DNA from: Bacteroides fragilis
Lineage (GTDB): Bacteria > Bacteroidota > Bacteroidia > Bacteroidales > DTGW01
Direction: 5' to 3'
Length of the DNA stretch: 64,000 bases
Assembly: GCA_945889005.1 (NCBI GenBank)
Contig: CAMDBI010000001.1
Span: 1-64,000 of the forward strand
A program made the translations under genes and the position numbers. The number at the start of each line of letters is the position of its first letter. Position 1 is the stretch's first letter. Under the pieces are notes generated by a model. The model was not told the origin of the DNA, ran no database searches, and was given only the letters and a program-made list of their open reading frames with translations. Below, piece by piece: positions 50,027 through 60,493 of this stretch.

Positions 50027-50196
50027 GGACATCTCTAAAAACTGCTTTTTAGCTACGCTGAACCCTTCGGGGTTCTTTTTTGGACTTCATTTTTAAACTC
50101 CTCACTTCGACTTTTGCTCAGTGTAACACATTTACAGTAGTAAACTATGGGTTTAAAAATTCGTCCGCCTCAAAAAATCGAGTTTTTAGAGACGCC
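50027..50196 (+). mobile_element. Copy 2 of three-copy ~170-bp TIR element
   Basis: GGACATCTCTAAAAACTG ... TCGAGTTTTTAGAGACGCC; internal GAACCC-TTCG-GGGTTC-TTTTTT. Confidence 0.82.
50060..50081 (+). terminator. UUCG-tetraloop hairpin with T6 tract inside copy 2
   Basis: GAACCC TTCG GGGTTC TTTTTT. Confidence 0.8.
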
Positions 50197-50232
50197 CATT
50201 ACTCAAAGTTAAACTCATAAAGTAGTTAGTTA

Positions 50233-50466
50233 TTATCCACCAATATAGAGGGGCATTATAGTTATTGAATCTCCTTCGTGCAATGGTTCGTTTCTGCTTA
50301 TTATTTTCTTATTAATGATTCGAATACTTTTATAATTCGAAAACTCATTATAATTCTTGTTGAAATGGTTCATAATATCTTCGACATTTAACACATTGTC
50401 AATAACAACTGCAGGTTGCTTAACAATTTCTGAAAATATTCCGCATAAATTAACTTCTATTTTCAT
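50233..50466 (-). CDS. MoaD/ThiS-family sulfur-carrier protein
   Basis: 77 aa ending ...DSITIMPLYIGG; MKIEVNLCGIFSEIV. Confidence 0.87.
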   Translation of the reverse strand: MKIEVNLCGIFSEIVKQPAVVIDNVLNVEDIMNHFNKNYNEFSNYKSIRIINKKIISRNEPLHEGDSITIMPLYIGG

Positions 50467-50519
50467 GGTATTAGTTTTTAGTAAATTATTTTATACAATG
50501 TAGCAAATATTATGCCATA

Positions 50520-53357
50520 CTAATGAGCATCTAACCAATTTTTCCCAAAACCCATCTCGACCAGTAAGGGAACACTAAGTTTTACGGCAGTTTCCATTTT
50601 GTTTTTAACAATTTCTTTCACTCTATCTAATTCGGTAACTAATACATCGAAAACCAACTCGTCGTGCACCTGCAAAAGTAATTTTGATTGTAATTGTTGA
50701 TTATTAAACTCATTAAAAATATTGACCATTGCTAGTTTAATAATATCGGCAGCGGAACCTTGGATAGGAGCATTAATGGCATTTCGTTCGGCCAATCCTC
50801 GAACAACAGCATTTTTTGAATTGATATCGGGCAAAAATCTTTTACGATGCATGATAGTTTCGACCCACCCAATATCTTTAGCTTTAACAATACATTGAGT
50901 CATGTATGAACGAACGCCGGGAAATGTTCTGAAATAGCCTTCAATCAAATCGTTAGCTTCTTTTCGAGGTATATTGAGTCGTTGAGACAAACCAAAAGTT
51001 GATATTCCGTATATTATTCCAAAATTTGCAGTTTTTGCGTTACGTCTTTGCTCCTTTGTAACTTGTTCTATTGGGATTCCATAAATCTTTGATGCCGTAA
51101 TATTATGAATATCCTCATTGTTCGAAAAAGCTTGAATCATGTTTTTGTCTCCACACAAATGAGCCATAATACGAAGTTCAATTTGTGAGTAATCGGCCGA
51201 TAATAAAATATGCACATCATCCGATGATTTAAAAGCTTTTCGCATCTCCTTTCCACGATCGTCGCGAATAGGAATGTTTTGCATATTCGGATTGTTAGAA
51301 CTTAAACGACCGGTAGCAGCAACAGTTTGATTGAATGAAGTATGAATACGACCGGTATTTTGATTGATTAACTTGGGTAAAGCTTCGACATAAGTTGAAA
51401 GTAGCTTTGTTAATGATCGATATTCTAGAATATTATTTACAATTGGATGTTCAGAAGCATAATTTTGTAATACATCTTCGGCAGTTGAAAACTGTTTTGT
51501 TTTGGTTTGTTTGGCATTGGGGTCGATTTGTAATTTAAGAAATAAGATATCGCCTAATTGTTTTGGAGAAGCAATATTAAATTTTTCACCGGCCTGACTG
51601 TATATTTCTTGTTCTGTTTTATCGATTTCAATTTTTAGCTTTTCGGCAAAAGTCGATAATGAATCGGCATCTAATAAGATGCCGGTTTGTTCCATATCAA
51701 TTAAAACTTTCAATAACTCCGATTCAATATTATAAAACAAATCTTTATAATCTGATACATCAATATTTTCTTTTAACAAATTTTTTAATTGAAGCGTAAT
51801 ATCGGCATCTTCACAAGCATAATCCTTAATAAGTTCGATAGGAACCTGAGACATCTTTTTTTGATGAATTCCTTTTGAACCTATAAGCTCCTCTATGTGA
51901 ATAGTTTTGTAATTTAGCATTTGCTCGGCAATAGAGTCCATTTTATGGCTCAATTCGGGATTAATGACATAGTGTGCTACCATTGTGTCGAACATCGATC
52001 CTTGAACGTTTAAACCATATTTCTGAAGCATTAAAATATCGAACTTTAGATTGTGTCCAATTTTTGAAATTTTTATGTTCGAAAAAATATGTTTAAATGA
52101 ATGTAAAAGTCTGAAAGCTTCATCTATGTTTAAAGAAATTGGCAAATACCATGCAGAATGTTCTTTGATGGCGAAAGAAATACCAATAACAAAATCGTTA
52201 TAAGTATCGAGACCGGTAGTTTCTGTATCGAAACAAAATTCATTGCAATCTTCAAGTTGTTTAATAAGATCGGCAATTAACTCGGGTGAATTACATAAAA
52301 TATAATCGTTTTTAAAAGATTTAATAGTATTAAAGTTTTCTTGAATAATAGAATTTTTAATAGTTTCAGAATTTATTTGCGTATTGTCCGATTCGAACAA
52401 ATTTGTTTGCGTTGAAAAGAGATTTGGAGCATCGGTTTTGGCTTTTTGTTTTTGAATTTTTGTTGCCGTAGACTGATTATCTAACTTTGATATAAATCTA
52501 TTAATTAATGATTTAAAATTGAGTTCTTGAAGTATTTCTGAAAGAGCTTCATCATTATAAGGTACAAACCTGCTTTCATCCTTAATAAAATCGACAGGAA
52601 CATCGATATCGATAGTCACTAGTTTTTTCGATAAATGAAGATTATCGATACTTTCAAGAATTTTATTTTTTTGAGCAGGTTTAATTTTATCTAGATTGTT
52701 CAATAGATTATCGATAGTACCATAGGTTGAAATTAGTTCAAGTGCTTGCTTCTCACCTATTCCTTTAACACCGGGTACATTGTCTGAACTATCGCCCCAA
52801 AGAGCTAAAATATCGATTACATGAATTGGATTTTGAATATTATATTTGTTATTAATTTCATTTACACCCAAGATTTCCGATTCATTACCACCTTTTTTGG
52901 GTTTATACATAAATATATGTTCGTCGACCAATTGCCCATAATCTTTGTCGGGAGTCATCATATATACATCAAAATCTTGTTGAGCCGCTTTTTTGGCAAG
53001 TGTACCAATTACATCGTCGGCCTCAAAACCTGTAACTTGGTATGTTTTAATGTTCATAGCATCTAACAAACGCTTAATGATGGGAACCGAAATTTTAATT
53101 TCTTCGGGCGTTTCGTCTCGATTGGCTTTATAGGCAGGATATAACTCGTGTCGAAAATTAGGACCACTAGGGTCAAATACAACAGCTATATTTTCGGGCT
53201 TTTCGTTGCGCAAAACCTCATCGAGCGTAAGTAAAAATCCATAAGCAGTTGAAGTATTTACACCCGATGTACTTCGCATTGAAGTATTGATAAAAGCATA
53301 ATACGAACGAAATATAAGTGCATACGCATCGAGAAGGAAAAGCTTTGTTCTTGGCAT
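50520..53357 (-). CDS. polA: DNA polymerase I
   Basis: MPRTKLFLLDAYALIFRSYYAF (5'-nuclease); FDTETTGLD (3'-5' exo); SADYSQIELRIMAHL, RRNAKTANFGIIYGIS, LLQVHDELVFD (polymerase). Confidence 0.98.
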   Translation of the reverse strand: MPRTKLFLLDAYALIFRSYYAFINTSMRSTSGVNTSTAYGFLLTLDEVLRNEKPENIAVVFDPSGPNFRHELYPAYKANRDETPEEIKISVPIIKRLLDAMNIKTYQVTGFEADDVIGTLAKKAAQQDFDVYMMTPDKDYGQLVDEHIFMYKPKKGGNESEILGVNEINNKYNIQNPIHVIDILALWGDSSDNVPGVKGIGEKQALELISTYGTIDNLLNNLDKIKPAQKNKILESIDNLHLSKKLVTIDIDVPVDFIKDESRFVPYNDEALSEILQELNFKSLINRFISKLDNQSTATKIQKQKAKTDAPNLFSTQTNLFESDNTQINSETIKNSIIQENFNTIKSFKNDYILCNSPELIADLIKQLEDCNEFCFDTETTGLDTYNDFVIGISFAIKEHSAWYLPISLNIDEAFRLLHSFKHIFSNIKISKIGHNLKFDILMLQKYGLNVQGSMFDTMVAHYVINPELSHKMDSIAEQMLNYKTIHIEELIGSKGIHQKKMSQVPIELIKDYACEDADITLQLKNLLKENIDVSDYKDLFYNIESELLKVLIDMEQTGILLDADSLSTFAEKLKIEIDKTEQEIYSQAGEKFNIASPKQLGDILFLKLQIDPNAKQTKTKQFSTAEDVLQNYASEHPIVNNILEYRSLTKLLSTYVEALPKLINQNTGRIHTSFNQTVAATGRLSSNNPNMQNIPIRDDRGKEMRKAFKSSDDVHILLSADYSQIELRIMAHLCGDKNMIQAFSNNEDIHNITASKIYGIPIEQVTKEQRRNAKTANFGIIYGISTFGLSQRLNIPRKEANDLIEGYFRTFPGVRSYMTQCIVKAKDIGWVETIMHRKRFLPDINSKNAVVRGLAERNAINAPIQGSAADIIKLAMVNIFNEFNNQQLQSKLLLQVHDELVFDVLVTELDRVKEIVKNKMETAVKLSVPLLVEMGFGKNWLDAH

Positions 53358-53630
53358 TTTTTTGTTTTTTTGTAAATTTATACATTTAAACGCTAAGCAA
53401 CAAAGTGACAAAAAGAAATGTATATTAAAGAAAATCTAAAATTTACAAAAATTTAATAACAGCAATAATAATAGTTACAATTGCAATAGCTTGCATAAAA
53501 ATTTTTTATAAAACAAAACTATCACTATATTAAATGAAAAAAAATTGAATCAATTCAAAATAAATTTATTTTTAAAAACAATAAAAAATTAAGTAAAACT
53601 GAGTATTTTAGTAAATTAGAGAAAAGTAAA

Positions 53631-54608
53631 TTGATGAGCGATTACAATCAAATTAAAAAACCCATTTCGAACGAGATAGAAATGTTCGAGAAACACTTTA
53701 GAAGTGCACTCAAAACTCCTGTTCCACTATTAGATATAATTTTTAATTATATAATCAGAAGAAAAGGAAAACAAATACGACCCATGTTTGTATTTCTTTC
53801 GGCACAAGCAGCAGGAGGAATTAACGATACAACATATACCGCCGCCACTATGATAGAATTGCTACACACAGCAACTCTTATACACGACGATGTAGTAGAT
53901 GAATCGTACGAAAGGCGGGGATATTTTTCGATCAATGCACTTTGGAAATCTAAAATAGCAGTATTGGTTGGAGATTATTTACTTTCGAAAGGATTATTGA
54001 TTGCCCTCGAAAATAAAAACTACGATTTGCTTCATACGGTATCTGATGCAGTAAAGAAACTTAGTGAAGGCGAATTGCAACAATTAAAATCGGCAAGAAA
54101 AAATATTATTGATCAGGACAATTATTTTGAAATAATTAATAAAAAAACAGCATCGCTCATAAAATCGTGTACTACAGCAGGAGCACAATCGGCTACAAAA
54201 GATCAAACGATAATTGAAAGTTTAGCCATCTATGGAGAACTTACCGGTATTGCTTTTCAAATAAAAGACGATTTGTTCGATTATCAAGAGAAAGGATTAA
54301 TTGGAAAACCAGTTGGAAACGATATAAAAGACAAAAAATTTACATTGCCACTTATACTTGCTTTAAAGAATTCGAATGAACAAGAAGCAAAAAAAATTAT
54401 TAAATTGGTAAACAATAACCACAAAAATCGAGAAACATTAAAATATATTATTGATTTTGTTGAAAGAAACAATGGTATTTCGATGGCAACATCGATGATG
54501 TATACGTACAGAGACAATGCAATAAAGGCATTAGATAGTATAATACAAAGTAATGCCAAACAATCTCTTATAGAATTAGTAAATTTTACAGTTGAACGAG
54601 AAAAATAA
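53631..54608 (+). CDS. Polyprenyl synthetase family protein
   Basis: 325 aa; RRKGKQIRPMFVFLSA...LLHTATLIHDDVVDES...IAFQIKDDLFDYQ. Confidence 0.95.
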   Translation: MMSDYNQIKKPISNEIEMFEKHFRSALKTPVPLLDIIFNYIIRRKGKQIRPMFVFLSAQAAGGINDTTYTAATMIELLHTATLIHDDVVDESYERRGYFSINALWKSKIAVLVGDYLLSKGLLIALENKNYDLLHTVSDAVKKLSEGELQQLKSARKNIIDQDNYFEIINKKTASLIKSCTTAGAQSATKDQTIIESLAIYGELTGIAFQIKDDLFDYQEKGLIGKPVGNDIKDKKFTLPLILALKNSNEQEAKKIIKLVNNNHKNRETLKYIIDFVERNNGISMATSMMYTYRDNAIKALDSIIQSNAKQSLIELVNFTVEREK

Positions 54609-54613
54609 AAAAT

Positions 54614-55030
54614 ATGAGAAAAGAAGTAAATATTGAATGGAAAGGTGATATGGCATTTAATGCACAAATTGGTACTCACAGTATAGTACTCGATGCAACA
54701 GAAGATAGTGGAGGCCATAATCTAGGACCTACTCCTAAACCATTAATTTTGGCAGCATTGGGTGGATGTACCGGTATGGATGTTATTTCAATTTTAAAGA
54801 AAATGCGGATAGTTCCCGACTACTTTAACGTTAAAACTGAAGCCGTAATGCGTGAAGAACATCCAAAACGTTATACACATATAAAAGTATGCTACGAGTT
54901 TAAAGGCCATAATCTTGAATTAGAAAAGCTTCAAAATGCCGTAAATCTATCGGTCGATAAATATTGTGGTGTAATAGCAACATTAGCTCCCTCGGTGAAA
55001 ATGGAATATGAGATAAAGATATTGGAATAG
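54614..55030 (+). CDS. OsmC/Ohr family protein
   Basis: 138 aa; GGHNLGPTPKPLILAALGGCTGMDVISILKKMR...VDKYCGVIATLAP. Confidence 0.93.
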   Translation: MRKEVNIEWKGDMAFNAQIGTHSIVLDATEDSGGHNLGPTPKPLILAALGGCTGMDVISILKKMRIVPDYFNVKTEAVMREEHPKRYTHIKVCYEFKGHNLELEKLQNAVNLSVDKYCGVIATLAPSVKMEYEIKILE

Positions 55031-55044
55031 GAGCAAAAATATAA

Positions 55045-57876
55045 CTAAACCAAATATTTAATAAGCTTGCTAAGTAATAATTCGCGTTTAGTTGGTTTAC
55101 TCAAATAATCGATACAACCAGCATCAATCGCTTTTTGAAATTCGTCTTGAGCAGCATAAGCTGTTTGTGCAATAACTTTAATTTTTGGATTAGATTTTTT
55201 TATAATTCTTGTAGCTTCATAACCATTCATTCCGGGAAGTCGGATATCCATTAAAATTAAATCAATATTTTGGTTTTCGACAACCGCAATTGCTTTTTCG
55301 GCATTTGCAACAGATATGATATTTAACCCTTTACCCGACAGTATTTCATTCAAAAATTGAGCATTATAAAAATCATCTTCAACAATTAGAATAGTTTTAT
55401 TAGTGAACCTTAACTCTGAGTCATTTACAACTTCAATTGGTTCAATTGGTAAAAATTCGGACAAAATTAAAGGTATGGTAAAGTAAAAAGTAGTTCCCTT
55501 ATCAGGTAAAGATGTGAGCCACAATTTGCCTCCCAATAAATTGGTTAAACCCTTTACAATAGGGAGCCCCAAGCCGGTTCCACCAATATTTTTCGGCGAA
55601 CTATTACTAACTTGAGAAAAACGCTCAAAAATAAAATCGTGATTGTCGGGTGAAATACCAACACCCGTATCTGAAACATAAAACTCAATATAATTGTCTA
55701 AGATTTTATATCCACAATCTACAGAACCGAATTCAGTAAATTTGAACGAATTGCTTATTAAATTGATTAAAATTTGTTTAAGTTTTATTTTATCAGTTTT
55801 AATAATATATTTTGGCTCATGTTCGGAAATATGCATATTAAAAGCTAAATGCTGCTTTCCAATTTTATTTTGATAGGCAATAAAAAACATATTAAGTTCG
55901 GAAAACAAATCCTCGAGCTTACAAACTTCAATATTTAAAGTTAATTGACCCGATTCAATTTTTGCAATATCGAGTATATCGTTAATAATATCGAGCAAAT
56001 CGCGACAACGCTGATTGATAATACTCGAAAATTGTTCTAACTTTTGATTGTTACCATAATTATCGATTAATAAACTAGAAAAACCCATAATAGCATTCAT
56101 AGGAGTGCGTATCTCGTGACTCATATTTTGCAAAAAAGCTGTTTTTAGACGATCGCTTTCTTCGGCATGCTCTTTAGCTTTTATTAGATCTGATTCTAGC
56201 TTTTTTTGATCAGTTATGTCAAAGATATAATGTAGATAAAATTGATCATTTAAGGGGATCCAAATACAGCGGTAATATCGATCTTTGACAAAAACTTCTT
56301 TTTCGCTTGTTTCTTTTTTATTCCAAGCATCGCTTGCTAAACAGTAATCGCAATTTTCTTGGTTATGAAAACATGTTAAATGACAAGTATGACCAACTAA
56401 AGCACCAAAGTCTTCGGCATATTTATTCATTTTAACTATTTCACGAGTTTCATTTTTAATAATTAAAGCAATACAAGGCAAATTATCGATTAAAATAGAT
56501 ATATATTTCTCATTTTCTTTTATTTGTGTTATATCTCTAACATTTACAACTACTGCATTTATAAGAGGGTTATCTAAATAATTCTGAGCAAATGCTTCAT
56601 ACCATATATATCCTTTTGTTTTATGTATATGTCGATATTGAACCCTAAATGATTTATCTTTATTTTCGAGAATTTTATTCCAAGTATCGTAAACTATGTT
56701 TAAATCGTCGGGATGAATTACCTTATTGACAGGACCTTTTAACTCGTCAATTTCAAAACCTGTATCGCGAACAGCTGCGTTGCTAATATAAATTTGTTCA
56801 GCATTACTATTGATTAATACAAAAGCATCGTTCGAATTATTGATCATTAAACTAAACTTTTTCTCGTTTGATTCTGCTTGTAGCTTGGATTCATACAATT
56901 GTGAATTTGTTTGAAGTAACTCTTCATTTAGTTGGCAATATTCTTCATTTTGAGTTTCTATTTCATCAGTTTTTTCTTTAAGTAATAATTCTGAAATTTT
57001 TTTCTCAGTAATATCGGTATGCATACCAAACAATCTAACAACTTCTCCATTACTATTCAATAATGAAGAAGCACTGTTGTGAATCCAGCGGTAGGTTCCT
57101 ATTTTATGTCGAAAGCGAAATTCAATTGTAAAACTAGATACAGGATGCTTAATATTTTCATTTAAAATATGTAATGATCGTTCTTTATCGTCTGGATGAA
57201 GATGATTGACCCAAGTATCAAAAACATTATCCAATTCATGTTCCTCGTAACCTATTTGCCTCTTCCAAAGTGGAGAAAAATAAACTTCATTTTTTTCTAA
57301 ACTCCAATCCCATATACCTTGTTCAGAGGCATTTACAACTAATTGAAATCTTTCCTCGCTAATTTTTAACAATTGCTCCGCATTCTTACGAGAAGTAATG
57401 TCGTTAAATACAACAACCATATTTCCTGGTACAGTCTGAAAAGCCTTTACTTCGAATGCCCCTGTAATTAGATTGTCACTATAAGAAATATGTTCAGTTG
57501 ACCAAGGAATACCTTTTTCTGCTGTTTCTTTGTATCTATATGGAACTTCTGTAAGTTGAAGTGAAGGAAATGCTTCAATAATAGTTTTTCCAATAAATTG
57601 AGAGTGATCAATTTTAAGCAGGTTATTTGCAGCCTTATTAAATCCCTGAAAAATTAATTGATCTTCGCTATTAAGAGAATAAAAATAAATTCCTGAAAGT
57701 GAATTTTCTATAAAGTTTCTAAAAAGTACTTCACTATCATTTAATGCTTCATCTGTTGGATTTCTTATTAGATTAAATGAATCGACTTTTTCCTTAAGGG
57801 AATTGTATTTTTTCTGCAATTCAGTTAATTCAGATATAAGTTCTTCTTTTGATTTTTCAATTTGGTTCATAATCAA
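55045..57876 (-). CDS. Multi-PAS hybrid sensor histidine kinase/response regulator
   Basis: 943 aa; several PAS/PAC modules, FLQNMSHEIRTPMNAIMGFSSLL, receiver LILMDIRLPGMNGYEATRII. Confidence 0.95.
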   Translation of the reverse strand: MIMNQIEKSKEELISELTELQKKYNSLKEKVDSFNLIRNPTDEALNDSEVLFRNFIENSLSGIYFYSLNSEDQLIFQGFNKAANNLLKIDHSQFIGKTIIEAFPSLQLTEVPYRYKETAEKGIPWSTEHISYSDNLITGAFEVKAFQTVPGNMVVVFNDITSRKNAEQLLKISEERFQLVVNASEQGIWDWSLEKNEVYFSPLWKRQIGYEEHELDNVFDTWVNHLHPDDKERSLHILNENIKHPVSSFTIEFRFRHKIGTYRWIHNSASSLLNSNGEVVRLFGMHTDITEKKISELLLKEKTDEIETQNEEYCQLNEELLQTNSQLYESKLQAESNEKKFSLMINNSNDAFVLINSNAEQIYISNAAVRDTGFEIDELKGPVNKVIHPDDLNIVYDTWNKILENKDKSFRVQYRHIHKTKGYIWYEAFAQNYLDNPLINAVVVNVRDITQIKENEKYISILIDNLPCIALIIKNETREIVKMNKYAEDFGALVGHTCHLTCFHNQENCDYCLASDAWNKKETSEKEVFVKDRYYRCIWIPLNDQFYLHYIFDITDQKKLESDLIKAKEHAEESDRLKTAFLQNMSHEIRTPMNAIMGFSSLLIDNYGNNQKLEQFSSIINQRCRDLLDIINDILDIAKIESGQLTLNIEVCKLEDLFSELNMFFIAYQNKIGKQHLAFNMHISEHEPKYIIKTDKIKLKQILINLISNSFKFTEFGSVDCGYKILDNYIEFYVSDTGVGISPDNHDFIFERFSQVSNSSPKNIGGTGLGLPIVKGLTNLLGGKLWLTSLPDKGTTFYFTIPLILSEFLPIEPIEVVNDSELRFTNKTILIVEDDFYNAQFLNEILSGKGLNIISVANAEKAIAVVENQNIDLILMDIRLPGMNGYEATRIIKKSNPKIKVIAQTAYAAQDEFQKAIDAGCIDYLSKPTKRELLLSKLIKYLV

Positions 57877-57923
57877 AAAAACTAGTTGTTAATTCAATAA
57901 AATTAAAATATAATTTAAAATAA

Positions 57924-59744
57924 TTACAATTTTTTTAAATTTTTATTAATCTTAAAATAATCAAATACTATTAATGCCTTTGATTCGCCTATTACATTAG
58001 ATAACGATTTATAACTTGCTATTTTAATGTTATCTATAGTATTGAAATGAACAAATAATGTTTTAATGGTCTTTTCTCCTATTCCTTTTATTTCCGACAA
58101 TTCGGATTTAATAAAATTATTTGATCTTTTTTGCCTATGAAAAGTAATTCCAAAACGGTGAGCTTCGTTACGAATATGTTGAATTATTCGGAGGGTTTCA
58201 GATTTTTTGTCGATATAGAGGGGAATAGGATCATTTGGAAAAAAAATTTCTTCGAGACGTTTAGCAATTCCAATAATTGTTAACTTATTTGCTATTCCAA
58301 GCTCTTCGAGTATTTTAACAGCTGCCGAAAGTTGACCCTTTCCTCCGTCGACAATAATTAATTGAGGAAGCTCCTCTCCTTCTTCTTTAAGTCTTTTATA
58401 ACGTCGATAAATAACTTCCTCCATCGAAGCAAAATCGTTCGGTCCTTCTACAGTTTTAATATTAAAGTGTCTATAATCGTTTTTAAAAGGTTTCGCATTT
58501 CGAAACACAACACAAGCGGCTACAGGATTTGTGCCTTGAATATTAGAATTGTCGAAACACTCAATATGAAACGGTTGAACAGACATACGTAAATCGATGC
58601 GCATTCTTTCCAAAGTAATAAATGCAGGGTTTTCTGAATTTTTTTCGGAAAGTTTTTTATTTCTATCGAGAATAAAATATTTGAGATTTCGTTCCGATAG
58701 CTCGAGCAATTTAAATTTATCGCCCAACTTTGGAATTGAATATTTAACACCCTTTAATTTAATGTCTGGATAAAAAGGCACAATGACTTCGTTAGAATTG
58801 CTAAATAACCTAGCACGCACATCTGATATTACAGTTGAAAAAATTTCGTCATTTTCTTCATCTAGTTGAGCATGAACCTCGACAGTATGAGATTGAACTA
58901 TTGATCCATTAACAATACGCAAATAATTAATAAAAACAATATTATTATCTTTCAAAAAACTAAAAACATCGACATTATTAATATCCGAATTTACGATAGT
59001 CGATTTACTTTGGTACTTCTCGAGTAAAACTATTTTTTCCTTAATTAAAGCAGCTTCTTCAAACTTAAGGTCGTTGGCATTTTTGTTCATTAAATCAATT
59101 AAAAAAGCTTTTAAACCCGACAAATTACCTTTAATAATACTTTTAATAAGATCAATATTAGTGTTATATTCACTTAAAGTAATACGTCCTTCGCAAGGAG
59201 CTTTACAATTTCCTATATGATACTCAAGACAAACCTTATATTTATTTGAATGTATATTATATTCTGTTAGATCATAATTACAAGTTCGAAGAGGAAATAA
59301 TTTGCGAATAAATTCCAAAAGAGTTTTAACCATAAGACCAGAAGTAAAAGGTCCAAAATAAAAAGATCCATCTTGAATCACATTTCGAGTAGAAAATACA
59401 CGAGGATAAAGTTCATTTTTTATACATATCCATGGAAAAGTCTTATCGTCTTTGAGTAAAATATTGTATCGGGGTTGGTATTTTTTAATTAAGTTGTTTT
59501 CAAGTAAAAGGGCATCGCTCTCGGAATCGACTACCAAAAATTTAATATCAACAATTTTAGACACTAAAATCCTTAATTTGCCGTTATCAAAATGTTCTTT
59601 ATTAAAGTAAGAAGAAACACGTTTTTTGAGATTTTTAGCTTTTCCAATATATATGATAGTACCTTCTTTGTCGAAATATTGGTAAATACCCGGCTTATCG
59701 GGAAGGTTGGATATAGTTGTTTTTATGTAATTTGATGTTGACAT
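57924..59744 (-). CDS. uvrC: Excinuclease ABC subunit C
   Basis: MSTSNYIKTTISNLPDKPGIYQYFDKEGTIIYIGKAKNLKKRVSSYF; IECFDNSNIQGTNPVAACVVF; C-terminal HhH. Confidence 0.97.
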   Translation of the reverse strand: MSTSNYIKTTISNLPDKPGIYQYFDKEGTIIYIGKAKNLKKRVSSYFNKEHFDNGKLRILVSKIVDIKFLVVDSESDALLLENNLIKKYQPRYNILLKDDKTFPWICIKNELYPRVFSTRNVIQDGSFYFGPFTSGLMVKTLLEFIRKLFPLRTCNYDLTEYNIHSNKYKVCLEYHIGNCKAPCEGRITLSEYNTNIDLIKSIIKGNLSGLKAFLIDLMNKNANDLKFEEAALIKEKIVLLEKYQSKSTIVNSDINNVDVFSFLKDNNIVFINYLRIVNGSIVQSHTVEVHAQLDEENDEIFSTVISDVRARLFSNSNEVIVPFYPDIKLKGVKYSIPKLGDKFKLLELSERNLKYFILDRNKKLSEKNSENPAFITLERMRIDLRMSVQPFHIECFDNSNIQGTNPVAACVVFRNAKPFKNDYRHFNIKTVEGPNDFASMEEVIYRRYKRLKEEGEELPQLIIVDGGKGQLSAAVKILEELGIANKLTIIGIAKRLEEIFFPNDPIPLYIDKKSETLRIIQHIRNEAHRFGITFHRQKRSNNFIKSELSEIKGIGEKTIKTLFVHFNTIDNIKIASYKSLSNVIGESKALIVFDYFKINKNLKKL

Positions 59745-59849
59745 ATAGAAAAAAATAAAACAAATATACATACTATTGACAACTACCTTAGCCTTTGAAT
59801 TCCATCTGTACACATTGGCTCCACAAGGTATGCGAAAGTGAATTCTTTG

Positions 59850-59889
59850 GTCACCAAGTGCCCTTCGGCTACGCTCAGGGAGAGTGAAA
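59850..59889. repeat. Partial palindromic repeat unit (GGTCACC..GCCCTTCGGCTACGCTCAGGGAGAG)
   Basis: Matches the short unit of the 60494-60897 array. Confidence 0.8.
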
Positions 59890-59900
59890 TATATACTCTA

Positions 59901-60070
59901 GGACATGTCTAAAAACTGCTTTTTAGCTACGTTGAGCCCTTCGGAGTTCTTTGTTGGACTTCATTTTTAAACTCCTCACTTCGACTTTAGCTCAGTGTAA
60001 CTCATTTACAGTAGTAAACTCCGGGTTTATAAAATCGTCCGCCTCAAAAAATTGAGTTTTTAGAGAAGCC
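59901..60070 (+). mobile_element. Copy 3 of three-copy ~170-bp TIR element
   Basis: GGACATGTCTAAAAACTG...TTGAGTTTTTAGAGAAGCC; possible 5-bp flanking duplication CTCTA (59896-59900, 60071-60075). Confidence 0.82.
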
Positions 60071-60072
60071 CT

Positions 60073-60402
60073 CTAAGGTAACCGAGCGGAGTCGAGGTAA
60101 ATATTTCTTTTTGAATTTGTATTATTTTCACATTGAGAAAATTCCTTAAGTTTATCGATACTTCCATTAATTAATGCTTGTTTTTTTTTATGGCTCCAAC
60201 CTTGAATTTGTTTTTCTCTTAGAAAAGCTTCATCAATTCTAAAAAATTCTTCTGAATAAACAAGCTTAACAGGCAAATTCTTTCTAGTAAAATTAGCGCC
60301 CTCTCCCATCATATGTTGTTGAAGTCGCAAATCGAGATTATTTGTACTACCTGTATAATAAGTTCCATTGGCACATTCGAGAATATAAATAAATGCTTTC
60401 AT
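60073..60402 (-). CDS. Small GIY-YIG nuclease superfamily protein (UPF0213/YhbQ-like) with repeat-derived C-terminus
   Basis: 109 aa; FIYILECANGTYYTGSTNNLDLRLQQHMMGEGANFTRKNLPVKLVYSEEF...EKQIQGWSHKKKQALI; last codons (LDSARLP*) lie in the GAGCGGAGTCGAG repeat. Confidence 0.92.
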   Translation of the reverse strand: MKAFIYILECANGTYYTGSTNNLDLRLQQHMMGEGANFTRKNLPVKLVYSEEFFRIDEAFLREKQIQGWSHKKKQALINGSIDKLKEFSQCENNTNSKRNIYLDSARLP

Positions 60403-60493
60403 ATAAATCTACAAATTACAAAACTAAAGTAAAAATTATTATTTAAAATTCTCACTTAGACAACACTCTGAAAACAGTTAAATCGAGTGTTTG

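Noticed and set aside
47995-50196. Calling the S41 peptidase region a composite transposon
   Set aside because: No transposase or whole-unit target duplication was found; only the inverted pair itself is supported, so it is reported as a finding rather than a transposon.
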